Below are positions 42,741-52,513 of a stretch of 64,000 nucleotides of DNA, piece by piece. The DNA is from Saprospiraceae bacterium (GTDB lineage Bacteria; Bacteroidota; Bacteroidia; Chitinophagales; Saprospiraceae): positions 80,573 through 144,572 of the forward strand of contig JAHBTW010000012.1 of the NCBI GenBank assembly GCA_019638385.1. The letters are read 5' to 3'. Each line of letters opens with the position of its first letter. Within the stretch, counting starts at the first letter, position 1. A program made the translations under genes and the position numbers. The notes beneath the pieces were generated by a model. That model did not search any database. It saw only the letters and a list, made by a program, of their open reading frames with translations, and was not told where the DNA came from.

Positions 42741-45713
42741 GTGTTGAAAACGGTTTTTAAACTCTCCGGCATCCTTCTCGCGCTGGCTTTGACAACTGCC
42801 TGCTCTACTCAAAAGAGCCGCAAGGATATGTCCCTTTTGGACAAAATTTACACCAATACCAACGCCCGCTACAACGGCTACTTCAATGCCAAGGAGTTGC
42901 TCAAAGCAAGCACCGTGGTGTTGGAAGAACAACACCGCGACAACTATAACCAGGTGTTGGAAATGTACCCGTACATTGCTGCCGACAACCCGCAGGCGGT
43001 AGCGCCCGACTTGGATATTGCCACCAAAAAAGTATCTATTGTCGTCAACCTGTACCGGCGAAGCAAATGGACCGATGACTGTTATCTGCTGGTAGGTCAG
43101 GCGCAGTTTTTGAAAAAAGATTACGAATCGGCGGAGTCAACCTTCCGGTATCTCGCCGGAGAATTTGACCCCAATGCCTCTCCGGTTAAAAAAGGGAAGC
43201 CGGGCGTAAGTTCTTCAAAAAGTGGCCCCGCCAAGCCGAGCCTGTCGGCGAAGCAAAAGCAAAAATTAGCCAAGCAAAAAGCCAAAGAGCGGAAAAAATA
43301 CAACCGCCAGGTGCAGGCCAATAAAAAGAAAGCCTCCAGGGCAAAGGCAAAAGGCAAGGCCGTTCCGACACCGAAACGAGATCCTATAACCGATAAAAAC
43401 GATCCTAAGGCATTAGAAAGGGCGGCCTTTGAAGCAGAAAAAGAGGCTAAAGAAGCCGCTCGACAAGCCCAAAAGGAAAACAAAGGCGAAGGCCCGATGA
43501 AACACCGTCCGGCGTTTCAGGAGTCGGAATTGTGGTTGGCCAAAACGCTCATCGAAAGAGATAACTTCGATGCGGCCGTGCGAGCGCTCAACCGATTAAT
43601 GGAAAACCCCAAGATATACGACGATGTGCGCAAGGAAGCTATTGCTACTGAAGCGTATGCGCATCTCCGCCAGAAGAACTACGAGCGCGCGCTTCCCCTG
43701 TTGGAACAAGCCATTGCCAATGGCGCCGATAAACAAAAGAAGGCTCGCCTTACCTACATCACCGGTCAACTGCACCAACGCGCAGGCCGCGGCGCCGAAG
43801 CCGTAGCCGCTTATGAACAGGCCCTGAAAAACACCAACAACTACGAAATGGCCTTTAACGCCCGACTCAACATTGCGCTGAGCGGCGCTTCTGTAAGCGG
43901 CGGCGCCGTAGCAGCCAAAGAGAGTCTCGAAAAATTGCTGAAGGACATCAAAAACGAAGAGTACAAAGATCAAATCTATTACGCATTAGCCAACATCGCG
44001 CTTCAATCCGGCGACCGCGCCGGGGCTATTGAAAACCTCGAACTTTCCCTGCTCAACAGCCGCTCCAATACCATTCAAAAAGCGGAATCCTATTATGCAC
44101 TCGCCGGCTTGTATTTCGAAGAAGAGTCTTACATCAAGGCGAAAGCGTACTATGACAGCACCGGGATGGTCATGTCGCCTATTGACGAACGGCTGCCCGA
44201 TGTGAAACGCTTAGCCGACAACCTGGCCGATGTGGCCAAAAACCTGCAAATCATTGCCCAACAAGACAGCCTGCTGAAAATAGGCGCGATGACTCCCAAA
44301 GGACGGGCAGAGCTGGCAGCTCAAGTTAAGGCCGAACGCGACGAAGCGCGTCGCAACGCAGCACTCGCTGCGGCCGCCGCCAATAGCGGCGGCGATCCGG
44401 GCCGTCCCGCGAAAGGCGGCGCTGTTGCCGCCGCAGTTCGTGGCCCGGGCGACCCCGGGCCGGCACTCGCCGCATCCGCTTCCGCAAGTACCTTTTTTGC
44501 ATACAACGACCGGGAAGTGCGGCAGGGACAGCGCGATTTTCAACGCAAATGGGGCAACCGCAACTTAGAGGACAATTGGCGGCGCGCCTCCCGCAGCATC
44601 AGCGGTTCAACGGCCGAAATCGAAACCGACCCCTCCAGGGAAGAGGAAAATGAACAGGATACCGGTCCGCTCAGCGAAGAGGAAATCAAAGCTTTGCTCG
44701 GCAATATTCCCACTACGGAAGCAGAAATTGCACAGGTCAATCTCAAAATCAAAGAGGCTATGTTCAACCTCGGCAAGCTGTACAGCGATCGCCTCAACCG
44801 GGCCGACAAAGCCGTAGCCATACTCGAAACCCTCAATGAACGGTACCCTGCCAGCAATTACGAACTGGAATCCTGGTACCTGCTGCATCTCACTTATGCC
44901 GATATGAACAACCCGGCCAAAGCAAAAGAATACGCCGACAAAATCATCAACAAGTATCCGACCTCCGTTTACGGCAAAGTGTTGCAAGACCCGGCTTACA
45001 TCAAAGAATTGGCCGACGAGCGCCGGCGGCTCAATATTTATTACGATCAAACGTATGCTATGTTCCAGCAAGGGGAATATCAGCGGGCTTTTGACCAGTG
45101 TCAGGCTGCGCGCGAAAAATTTGGCGCCGCCAACCCGCTCCAACCTAAGTTTGCGCTCTTAGCCGCCATGTGTACCGGCAATCTGAACGGGAAAGAAGCG
45201 TACGTTACCGCGCTCAACGAGATGATGTCGCGCTACCCCAACACGCCGGAACAAACCCGCGCCCGCGAAATGCTGCGCGTGATCGGCGGTACGTCTGCCG
45301 CCCTGCCCGGGGCCGCACAAGGCGCCGCCAATGACGCCGAACTCTACAAAATGGAAGAGGCCGACCTCCACTACGTCATCATATTTTTGGACAAAACGGC
45401 CACCTTGGATAAAGCGCGCATTCAATTGTCGGATTTCAACCAGAAATACCACGACCTCGACAAGCTGCGCATCGCCAACGTATTCCTCGGCGCAACCAAT
45501 GAAATACCCGTGCTCGTGTTGCGGCGATTCAAAGATAAAACGGAGGCCATGCGCTACATTGACGGCGCACGGAAAAACGATAAGGACTTTATCAAAACCA
45601 CAGAGTTCAACTACTCCGTACTCGCTATTTCACAAAACAACTATCGCTCGCTGCTCAAAGACAAGCGCACGGAAGTCTATCAGGAGTTTTTTGATCTGTA
45701 CTATCGGAAGTAA
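42741..45713 (+). CDS. PorW/SprE-like T9SS lipoprotein
   Basis: In gliding and pathogenic Bacteroidota, SprE/PorW is a TPR lipoprotein that links the T9SS core to accessory components and is needed for secretion. The 990-residue protein starts at GTG 42741, with a lipoprotein signal ending LALALTTAC. Near the N-terminus it reads KIYTNTNARYNGYFNAKELL and YRRSKWTDDCYLLVGQAQFL, a signature of this family. Multiple TPR units follow, interrupted by a Lys/Ala-rich linker (about 145-250). The C-terminal part has ADLHYVIIFLDKTATLDKAR and VLAISQNNYRSLLKDKR. It fits the four T9SS cargo proteins in this window. Confidence 0.82.
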   Translation: MLKTVFKLSGILLALALTTACSTQKSRKDMSLLDKIYTNTNARYNGYFNAKELLKASTVVLEEQHRDNYNQVLEMYPYIAADNPQAVAPDLDIATKKVSIVVNLYRRSKWTDDCYLLVGQAQFLKKDYESAESTFRYLAGEFDPNASPVKKGKPGVSSSKSGPAKPSLSAKQKQKLAKQKAKERKKYNRQVQANKKKASRAKAKGKAVPTPKRDPITDKNDPKALERAAFEAEKEAKEAARQAQKENKGEGPMKHRPAFQESELWLAKTLIERDNFDAAVRALNRLMENPKIYDDVRKEAIATEAYAHLRQKNYERALPLLEQAIANGADKQKKARLTYITGQLHQRAGRGAEAVAAYEQALKNTNNYEMAFNARLNIALSGASVSGGAVAAKESLEKLLKDIKNEEYKDQIYYALANIALQSGDRAGAIENLELSLLNSRSNTIQKAESYYALAGLYFEEESYIKAKAYYDSTGMVMSPIDERLPDVKRLADNLADVAKNLQIIAQQDSLLKIGAMTPKGRAELAAQVKAERDEARRNAALAAAAANSGGDPGRPAKGGAVAAAVRGPGDPGPALAASASASTFFAYNDREVRQGQRDFQRKWGNRNLEDNWRRASRSISGSTAEIETDPSREEENEQDTGPLSEEEIKALLGNIPTTEAEIAQVNLKIKEAMFNLGKLYSDRLNRADKAVAILETLNERYPASNYELESWYLLHLTYADMNNPAKAKEYADKIINKYPTSVYGKVLQDPAYIKELADERRRLNIYYDQTYAMFQQGEYQRAFDQCQAAREKFGAANPLQPKFALLAAMCTGNLNGKEAYVTALNEMMSRYPNTPEQTRAREMLRVIGGTSAALPGAAQGAANDAELYKMEEADLHYVIIFLDKTATLDKARIQLSDFNQKYHDLDKLRIANVFLGATNEIPVLVLRRFKDKTEAMRYIDGARKNDKDFIKTTEFNYSVLAISQNNYRSLLKDKRTEVYQEFFDLYYRK

Positions 45714-46263
45714 AAGCTACGCGCCATAGCATAATTGTGCCTGTTGCTGTCCATTGGGTGAATCGGGTTAGGTGGGGAGTCTCAACCATGCCTTCCCACG
45801 GAACCCGAATGCATGAAGCCGTTTCATAGGGTCTCCCTGAATAAGCCAGATAGCGGCGGCTGTTGTACTTCCCATATTTCAGTTCATCATGTATCCATCC
45901 ACGTTCAATCGCCTTGTAAGTTCCATTTTCCCTCAAGTAAAGATCAATGCCTGCATCCCAATAAAAATGAGCAAACAAAAGGACTTTCGATCTATTATTT
46001 AAAAAATTACAAGCATATACACCCGACCAGGTAAGGAACATCAGTATCGTCCAGTAGGCCAAGCCCCGGAATGGCTTCCTGATCCCGAATAGTGCAAAAC
46101 TGACGGGGATAAAGAATGCGATGAGTGATACTATGGAGAAAAATAAAGCGGAATACAAAAAACCGATACCACCCGCCAGCGTAATGTATTGGTAAAAAAC
46201 AATACCTCCAAGATACATGCAAATTGCATAAAGAATAATCGCCGGAATGTCTGATAGCTTCAT
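45655..46263 (-). CDS. Membrane protein of unknown function
   Basis: The 202-residue frame has three or four transmembrane helices in its first half (LYAICMYLGGIVFYQYITLA, ALFFSIVSLIAFFIPVSFAL, LAYWTILMFLTWSGVYACNF), then a soluble tail with YWDAGIDLYLRENGTYKAIE and YGKYNSRRYLAYSGRPYETA. I cannot assign a family. The 3' end overlaps the end of the PorW/SprE-like gene by 59 nt in convergent orientation, and the last 20 residues look unnatural, so the true C-terminus may have been lost to a frameshift or rearrangement. Confidence 0.5.
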   Translation of the reverse strand: MKLSDIPAIILYAICMYLGGIVFYQYITLAGGIGFLYSALFFSIVSLIAFFIPVSFALFGIRKPFRGLAYWTILMFLTWSGVYACNFLNNRSKVLLFAHFYWDAGIDLYLRENGTYKAIERGWIHDELKYGKYNSRRYLAYSGRPYETASCIRVPWEGMVETPHLTRFTQWTATGTIMLWRVAFTSDSTDQKTPDRLPCACL

Positions 46264-46337
46264 TCGTCCTATTGATTTTTTTTAACCGGGCACATTGGAG
46301 GAACGATTTTACCACTCGCTCCGTGTCTCGGTTCTGC

Positions 46338-46691
46338 TCATTTCCCGGCTTTTTGCTTGTTCTCGTTTACCCTGAATGTCACCATCCGTTCAATAAGGTC
46401 GTACGGTATCGGTTGGTTCAATGGAAACTGCACCGAACCTTTGCCCTGCTTGTATTTTGAAAGGTCGTCCTGAAATGCACCATGTCCCGAAGGAGTGGCA
46501 TAAAAACCGATATGATTTTTGAAAGCGGCGAAATAGACCAACGGTTTTTTGTTTGTCTTGTAGCCCGGCATTCCATAAGCCATCAATTCTTCAGCTTCCG
46601 GCGCGTTGGCTTTAATCAAGGCCCTAATTTGCCGGAGGATTTTCTGAACATTTTCAGGAAACTGCTCTATGTATGCTTCGATTTCGTTCAT
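46338..46691 (-). CDS. DUF1801 domain protein
   Basis: The 117-residue cytoplasmic protein matches the DUF1801 (YdhG-like) fold: EIEAYIEQFPENVQKILRQI, then NAPEAEELMAYGMPGYKTNK, KPLVYFAAFKNHIGFYATPS, GKGSVQFPLNQPIPYDLIER and MVTFRVNENKQ. The AYGMPGYK and HIGFYATP motifs are diagnostic. The family is linked to frataxin-like or Fur-like iron handling in a few species, but no function is settled. A -7 element TATTTTTG (minus strand, 46721-46714) lies upstream and overlaps the dispersed repeat starting at 46719. Confidence 0.85.
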   Translation of the reverse strand: MNEIEAYIEQFPENVQKILRQIRALIKANAPEAEELMAYGMPGYKTNKKPLVYFAAFKNHIGFYATPSGHGAFQDDLSKYKQGKGSVQFPLNQPIPYDLIERMVTFRVNENKQKAGK

Positions 46692-46718
46692 TGTTAATGG
46701 TATTTACAAGGAGCAAAA

Positions 46719-46751
46719 ATAATTCTGTGTGTCTAAAGTTAAGTTGTGTTT
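46719..46751 (+). repeat. Copy 1 of a 33-bp dispersed repeat
   Basis: It starts ATAATTCTGTGTGTCTAAAG and ends AAGTTGTGTTT. A second copy at 54231-54263 in the same orientation shares 29 of 33 bases (differences at positions 12, 17, 18 and 22). It resembles the end of an insertion element, but no transposase is adjacent. Confidence 0.5.
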
Positions 46752-46921
46752 TGATACAGCCTCACTTGCCTGCCACATTTATTCCACTTTTTCGGCTTTC
46801 TTTCTCCGGGAACGCACGGAATTTCTTTTTTTATCCTCAAAAAAATCATCCCTGCTTTTTATTTTTCATCCGCTTTTCGGAAATAGCACAGGAGCATTTT
46901 CATCGCGCCGATGGGCTTAAG

Positions 46922-47539
46922 TTAATGGGTATGAGCATAGCAGTGGCGCAATGTATGCACGCCGGCTTGGCGAGTGACGCCGGCCTTACACTTAGCTTTT
47001 TGGAATATGACCTGTATGGTGCGTGCGGATAAAGCGCCCCCCGTGCAGGCACTCTCGAATAAGTATTCCTTGGGGCGGAATTGTATCCAATATTTGCGCA
47101 GCGAGTCCAACAACACCTCGCTCATCGGCACTTGCCGATCTTTGAAGCCTTTGCCCTGACGGACCGGAAGCACCATGCGTTTGGAATCCACATCGCTCAC
47201 CCGAAGCCGCAGTAACTCCCCCATCCGCAAGCCGGTGGCGTACAACAACCGTAATATGGTACGATGTTTTAAATTCTTCGGAGCATTCACTATACTCAAA
47301 GCCTCCGATACCGACAGTACACCCGGCAGTAACTTCACCCGACGAGCGCGCGGTAGTATTCGGGTATCCCACTCCCGACCCAGTACCTGTACCAACAGCA
47401 CCTTGATGCCGCTGTAGGCCGAATTTAGAAATGATTGAGCCATTCCCTTGTCATTGGCAAGGTGTAACAGATACTCCGACACCTCCTCCAGACTCGCTAT
47501 CTCCGGGCTTTTGCCGATATACTTGCTATGTACGCCGCC
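46922..47539 (-). pseudogene. Tyrosine recombinase remnant, truncated at both ends
   Basis: Reading on the minus strand from an in-frame stop (TAA, 47542-47540), the frame gives HSKYIGKSPEIASLEEVSEY, then the SAM-like core-binding part and most of the catalytic domain. The first Arg is in LLYATGLRMGELLRL, the Lys region in LPVRQGKGFKDRQVP, and HTLRHCYAH supplies HxxR. Translation stops at 46922, three residues past HCYA, so the final His/Trp and the Tyr nucleophile are absent. The normal start is also missing. It is therefore inactive. The type resembles the recombinases that accompany IS91-like elements, by inference. Confidence 0.8.
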
Positions 47540-47755
47540 TTACGACCTGCTTCCAAGCCGCCCTTCCTTCAATCAAAACCTCCAGAAATTCGGCACTTAG
47601 CTTTATTTTCAGGCTTCAAGGCGTCATTGACGTTAGCAAAGCTAAGAACTTCCCACAAAAAGACAACCTGTAGAGGGTACCCTGCCCAACAAGCTCTTAG
47701 TAAAACAGGAACGTAGCTTCGACGCCGGCAAACGAATGGTATTTTGCAGGAACAA

Positions 47756-49693
47756 TCAATACGCCAGTCCAAACCCATATTCAAACAGCGGGTTTTCGCT
47801 GTCGCGGGGCACATCGGGTTTTTGGTTCCTGACGGCCTCCATCGAAGCGGGTAGTTCAAAGGGCAGCTTTCCACCGGGTTTGGCTTTGCCGAAGAGTACT
47901 TCGCACAAGGCTTGGTCGCTTGCGCCGAAATTGGCTATGAGCGCTTTGGAGGCTGCGGCGATTTCGGGAATCACGGCGGGCCGGTCTAAGTAGATGTCCA
48001 CGATGGTGGGCACGGCTTGGAGCAGGCTGAGGATTCGGGTTTTTTCGGCGCCTTTGAAGTCTAAGTCGCCGTGATGGAATCCGAGCGCAAAGGGGTTGCG
48101 GGTTTCCACCGGATACCAGGGCGCGTTGAGGCGAATGATGGCAAAATCGGCCTCCTTAGGCGTTTTCACTACCGTGGCAAAGGCCGCCACTGTGGCGCTG
48201 TCTATGTTTTCAAGATACACTTTCAGCCCTTCGCCGAGCGGGAGTGCCTTGCCGTCGTTTTTGAGGAGGGTCATGGCGCGCTGCTGACTATCGCTGCCGA
48301 GTTGGCGAAATTCCGCTTTGCCCACGATGTCTTTCACTTTGGTTTCATCCACAAAAGGATTGTCGAACAGGCCGAGCAGGAATTTTTGACGGAGCAGGCG
48401 TTTCACCGACACATCAATGCGCTCCTCGCTGAGGCGGCCTTCTTTCACCAATTGAATAACCAACTCCGGCCGATTTTCGCCGCCGAACTGATCCACACCC
48501 GCTTCGAGCATTTTCAATACGCGGTCGGCTTCGCTGAGGTGCTCCACACCCCAGGCTCTGGCCGGCCACATGATGTCGGGCCCCATCTGTACATCGGTAA
48601 TCAGACCCCAATCGGTACAAACCACCCCGTCGTATTGGTATTTTTCACGCAGGAGTCCGGTGATAATGGCTTTGTTGTACGACATGGCCACGTCCTCGTC
48701 GGTTTGGCCTACCGGAACGCCGTAGTAGGGCATAATGGCGGCCGTGCCCGCCTCAAAGGCGGCTTCGAAGGGAATGAGGTGATAATCGAAGTTATTGCCG
48801 GGATAGATTTGGCCTTTTTGGAATTCAAAATGCGGGTCCAGCCCTTCGTTTTGCGGGCCGCCGCCGGGAAAGTGTTTGGTCATGCAGGCCACGCCGTGCT
48901 CGTCGAGCGCCTCGCCCTGCATGCCGAGAATATAGGCTTTGACGATTTTGGCCGTCATGTCGGCATCTTCTCCGAAGCCGCCGCTGATGCGCGCCCAACG
49001 CGGTTCGGTGGCGAGGTCTATCTGCGGGTGCAGCGCTTCGCGGATGCCGATGGCGAGGTATTCCTGCCGAACGATGTCGGCAAAGCGGCGCACGAGGTCT
49101 TCATCGCCGATAGCGCCGAAACCGAGGGTTTCGCAAAACTGGGAAAAGCCCGTGGCGCTCATGGAAAAAATGTTGTTGCTAAAATGATGGCGCGGGTCGG
49201 ATGCAATGGTGACGGGGATGCCGAGGCGCGTTTTTTCGGCATATTGCTGAAGCCGGTTGTACCATCCGGCAAACACGGCCGGGTCGCCGGGGATGTCCCA
49301 GATATTGAAATGCGTCATTTTCAGCGCGTCCATGTTTTCTGTTGCGGACGGCATGCGGGCGGCCGGGCCTTTGGCGCCCGCTTTCCGTTCCAATGAGCCG
49401 TCTTCATTTACGGGTGCGCCGTTGATGAACAGCATCCCTGCTTTTTCTTCCAGGGTCATTTGCGCCAGCAAGTCGTTGACGCGTGCCGCTATGGGTTGGT
49501 TGAGGTCTTCATATACATCGAGTTGGTCATTGTCGTTCAGGTCGCGATACGCAGTGCCTTTCCAGTCTTTTTTGACGCCTGTTTTTGCGAGGGCCAACGC
49601 AGAGAGTTGTTTGTTTTCGGCGCTTTTCGGATTTTGGCAGGCGCTCAAGGCGAAAATTACGCCGAACAGGGATGCAATGTGGAAGCGGTTCAT
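47756..49693 (-). CDS. GH3-family beta-glucosidase/xylosidase-like lipoprotein
   Basis: It should hydrolyse terminal beta-linked sugars of oligosaccharides. The 645-residue product has a lipoprotein signal (MNRFHIASLFGVIFALSACQ, lipobox LSAC). The N-terminal (beta/alpha)8 domain has MTLEEKAGMLF, RLGIPVTIASDPRH, DLATEPRWARISGGFGEDAD and KHFPGGGP. The nucleophile Asp lies in YDGVVCTDWGLITD. The second domain includes FAIIRLNAPWYP and VDIYLDRPAVIPEIAA, and ends EVLFGKAKPGGKLPFELPAS, as in GH3 enzymes. The DLNDNDQLDVYED stretch near residue 52 looks like a Ca-binding loop. No PUL-type susCD pair is adjacent. Confidence 0.93.
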   Translation of the reverse strand: MNRFHIASLFGVIFALSACQNPKSAENKQLSALALAKTGVKKDWKGTAYRDLNDNDQLDVYEDLNQPIAARVNDLLAQMTLEEKAGMLFINGAPVNEDGSLERKAGAKGPAARMPSATENMDALKMTHFNIWDIPGDPAVFAGWYNRLQQYAEKTRLGIPVTIASDPRHHFSNNIFSMSATGFSQFCETLGFGAIGDEDLVRRFADIVRQEYLAIGIREALHPQIDLATEPRWARISGGFGEDADMTAKIVKAYILGMQGEALDEHGVACMTKHFPGGGPQNEGLDPHFEFQKGQIYPGNNFDYHLIPFEAAFEAGTAAIMPYYGVPVGQTDEDVAMSYNKAIITGLLREKYQYDGVVCTDWGLITDVQMGPDIMWPARAWGVEHLSEADRVLKMLEAGVDQFGGENRPELVIQLVKEGRLSEERIDVSVKRLLRQKFLLGLFDNPFVDETKVKDIVGKAEFRQLGSDSQQRAMTLLKNDGKALPLGEGLKVYLENIDSATVAAFATVVKTPKEADFAIIRLNAPWYPVETRNPFALGFHHGDLDFKGAEKTRILSLLQAVPTIVDIYLDRPAVIPEIAAASKALIANFGASDQALCEVLFGKAKPGGKLPFELPASMEAVRNQKPDVPRDSENPLFEYGFGLAY

Positions 49694-49755
49694 ATTGGTG
49701 CGATTTTATGTACAATTTACCCCGGCCGGCCAGTAAAAACGCCCGGCCCCGAATC

Positions 49756-50832
49756 TCACAAATACCCCTCCGAAACAGTGCCCGGCCCGAAGCTCCAGTC
49801 GTAGTTGTGCAGGTTTTCCAGCGAGGCGGTGAGCAGGTCAATGCAGTTGCGGACGTCGCGTTTGTGAGCCAGTTCGATGGTTTGGTGGATGTGGCGCAGG
49901 GGAATGGAAATAGCGCCGGCAATGGCGCCTTTTTTGCCGGAGCGCTGCAGCCCGGCTGTGTCGGTGCCGCCGGCGGGCAAGATTTCCAATTGCCAGGGGA
50001 TATTGTTTTGGGTAGCCGTTTTTTTGAGAAAATTGACCATGCGGTAATCGCAGATCACGGAGCCGTCCAATATTTTGATAGCGGCGCCTTTGCCGAGGCG
50101 GGTCACGGCCTCGTGCGCCTGTGCGCCCGGCACGTCATAAGCGATGGTGACATCTAAACCGAGACCGAAATCGGGGTCTATGAGGTGCGCTGCCGATATG
50201 GCGCCGCGCAGTCCTACTTCTTCCTGCACCGTGAAGGCGGCATACACATCGTAAGGAACCTCGCGGCCTTGCAAGGCCCGCAGCGTTTCGATGAGGATAA
50301 ACACCGATACGCGGTTGTCAATGGATTTGCTGTTGACGCACTCGCCCATTTCAATCAACTCGCGCTCGCGGGTTACGGGGTCGCCTACGGAGATCAGGTC
50401 TTTAACTTCCCCTTTCGACATGCCGAGGTCTATGAAGTAGTCGTTGATGGGTACCGCTTTGGAGCGCTCGTCGGGCTTCATGAGGTGGATGGGTTTGGTA
50501 CCCATAACGCCGATGACATCGCGTTTGCCGTGTACGATGACGCGCTGCGAGGTGAGGGTTTTGGGATCAAAGCCGCCGAGCGGATGGAAGCGCAGGAAAC
50601 CGTCTTCGTCTATATGCGTGACGATGAAGGAAATCTCGTCCATGTGAGCGGCTACCATTACCTTTTTGCGGGCTTTGCCGCGCTTTATGGCAATGACGTT
50701 GCCGAGGTTGTCAATGTGGAGTTCGTCCACCAAGGGGCGTACTTCGCGAACCACCAATTCCCGGATGCGCTGTTCAAATCCAGGCGCTCCCGGTGTTTCG
50801 CAAATTTTTTTCAGCAACCCTGTGTCAATCAT
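49756..50832 (-). CDS. M42 family metallopeptidase (glutamyl aminopeptidase-like)
   Basis: A cytoplasmic two-metal aminopeptidase that forms large tetrahedral complexes. The 358 residues show GAPGFEQRIRELVVREVRPL, the first metal ligands in VMVAAHMDEISFIVTHID (H, D), SIDNRVSVFILIE (D), AAFTVQEEVGLRGAISAAHL (E, E), FGLGLDVTIAYD (D) and IPLRHIHQTIELAHKRDV (H). All are present, so it looks active. The 3' end is close to the GH3 gene start (62 nt), and they could be co-transcribed. Confidence 0.94.
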   Translation of the reverse strand: MIDTGLLKKICETPGAPGFEQRIRELVVREVRPLVDELHIDNLGNVIAIKRGKARKKVMVAAHMDEISFIVTHIDEDGFLRFHPLGGFDPKTLTSQRVIVHGKRDVIGVMGTKPIHLMKPDERSKAVPINDYFIDLGMSKGEVKDLISVGDPVTRERELIEMGECVNSKSIDNRVSVFILIETLRALQGREVPYDVYAAFTVQEEVGLRGAISAAHLIDPDFGLGLDVTIAYDVPGAQAHEAVTRLGKGAAIKILDGSVICDYRMVNFLKKTATQNNIPWQLEILPAGGTDTAGLQRSGKKGAIAGAISIPLRHIHQTIELAHKRDVRNCIDLLTASLENLHNYDWSFGPGTVSEGYL

Positions 50833-50953
50833 TTCCCGGTATGTTTTTAGTTTGAGGGATGGTGTAACGTCGTATAAGCCCGCGAAATTACCACTATTTC
50901 CATTGCTGCTGCCGCTTTCTTGTTAAAATTGCACCGCTAATACGCGCCCGCAA

Positions 50954-52453
50954 ATGTCTGTACTCAAAAAACTGGCCGGCGAAACGGCTATTTACGGATT
51001 GAGCAGCATCCTCACCCGCTTGGTGACCTGGATACTGCTGACGCCTTATTTTACTGGGCGCGCGTTCAAAGACACGCCCGGCGAATACGGCCAGATCAAC
51101 GATCTTTACTTCTGGATCGCCCTGCTTTTAGTGTTCACGACCTACCGCATGGAAACGGCCTTTTTTCGCTTCGGCAGAAAACAGGAAGACCTCAACGCGG
51201 CGTTCTCCACGGCATCCCGTTCCCTGCTGCTCAGTACCGCGCTCATCACCCTGCTGTTGTTGGCGTTTTTACAACCTCTTGCTGCGGCGCTGCGCTACGG
51301 CGACCGGCCCGACTATGTATTCTGGTTTCTGCTCATTGTGGCTGTGGACACGCTCACGGCGCTGCCTTTTGCCCGGCTGCGATTGGAGAGCCGGCCGTTG
51401 CGCTTTGCTTTTTTGAAAATAACCGGCATTGCCCTCAACATCGCTTTTATCTTCTTTTTCTTCGAGTTGTGCCCCTGGATGCAACGCAAAGGCTGGGCTT
51501 TTGCGGAAGCGATTTACCGCCCCGAAAACAAGGTGGCGTATGTGTTTATTTCCAACTTTCTGGCGAGCGCTACGGTGCTGTTGCTCCTGCTGCCGCAGTA
51601 TTGGCGCATCCGGCCGTTTGCGTTCGATGCCGCCTTGTGGCGAAAAATGATGCTGTATGCGCTGCCCTTGATCCCCGCCGGCATTGCCGCCATCATCAAC
51701 CAATTGGTGGGCGTGCCTATGATTAAAGAACTGGCTTCGCCCGATTTGAAACAAAACCTCGCGCTGGCCGGCATTTACGCAGCGGCTACCAAATTTGCCG
51801 TCATGATGAACCTCTTCACGCAGGCTTACAACTACGCCGCCGAGCCGTTCTTCTTCCGGCACTCCGGCCAGTCCGACGACAAGCGGGTATATGGGCAGGC
51901 CGCGCTGGCATTTACGCTGGTGGGCTGCATCGCCTTTCTCGGCATCATGTTCTACATTGACATCATACAATATCTGCTCGGCAAAAACTACCGCGAAGCG
52001 TTGGGCGTAGTGCCCATCCTCCTCATTGCCAACTTGTTTCTGGGCCTGTATTACAATTTTTCTATTTGGTTTAAACTCGCCGACCGCACCCGTTTTGCCA
52101 GTTATATCGCGCTGAGCGGCATGGCCATTACCCTGACCGTCAACATCTGGCTCATTCCCAACCCCAACGTGAGCTACTACGCGCCGGCCTGGGCCTCGCT
52201 GGGTTGTTACGGGTTCATGGCGCTGGCCGCCTGGTACACGGGGCGAAAGCGCTACCCCATTCCGTATCCGCTGGGGCGCATCGGGTTGTACATTGCGCTG
52301 TCGCTCGGTTTTTATGCGCTCGGCCTCGGCGTGGAGCAACTCACGGTCGGGAATCTGTGGGGCGGGTTAGCAGGCAAAACGGGCTTGCTGCTCAGTTTCC
52401 TCGGCATTGTTTTTTTGTTGGAACGGCGGCGCATACGGGCGTTTTTGAAATAA
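50954..52453 (+). CDS. MOP-superfamily polysaccharide flippase (Wzx/MurJ-like)
   Basis: The 499-residue polytopic protein has about 12-14 transmembrane segments. Its start MSVLKKLAGETAIYGLSSIL and the TPYFTGRAFKDTPGEYGQIN region are typical of the MOP oligosaccharidyl-lipid flippase group, with LWRKMMLYALPLIPAGIAAI and FYIDIIQYLLGKNYREALGV in the middle. It presumably flips a lipid-linked glycan across the inner membrane. No glycosyltransferase or polymerase gene is adjacent. A REP-like cluster follows it. Confidence 0.85.
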   Translation: MSVLKKLAGETAIYGLSSILTRLVTWILLTPYFTGRAFKDTPGEYGQINDLYFWIALLLVFTTYRMETAFFRFGRKQEDLNAAFSTASRSLLLSTALITLLLLAFLQPLAAALRYGDRPDYVFWFLLIVAVDTLTALPFARLRLESRPLRFAFLKITGIALNIAFIFFFFELCPWMQRKGWAFAEAIYRPENKVAYVFISNFLASATVLLLLLPQYWRIRPFAFDAALWRKMMLYALPLIPAGIAAIINQLVGVPMIKELASPDLKQNLALAGIYAAATKFAVMMNLFTQAYNYAAEPFFFRHSGQSDDKRVYGQAALAFTLVGCIAFLGIMFYIDIIQYLLGKNYREALGVVPILLIANLFLGLYYNFSIWFKLADRTRFASYIALSGMAITLTVNIWLIPNPNVSYYAPAWASLGCYGFMALAAWYTGRKRYPIPYPLGRIGLYIALSLGFYALGLGVEQLTVGNLWGGLAGKTGLLLSFLGIVFLLERRRIRAFLK

Positions 52454-52513
52454 GCTGCGACCACGCAGGGCGGGGTTCGAGTCAGGGCTAATGTCGTCAA
52501 TTTAGCAAGAAAT

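Noticed and set aside
48071..49396. 441-codon open frame opposite the GH3 gene
   Set aside because: It is antisense to a strongly supported GH3 gene; its His/Phe/Gly-rich text is typical of a shadow frame.
51269..52339. 356-codon open frame opposite the flippase
   Set aside because: Antisense to a clear polytopic membrane protein; Arg/Gln/His-rich composition and no recognisable domain.
52454..52500. A tRNA gene, suggested by GGGGTTCGAGTC near 52471
   Set aside because: No acceptor stem, D-arm or anticodon arm can be formed around it; the resemblance is limited to a T-arm-like string.
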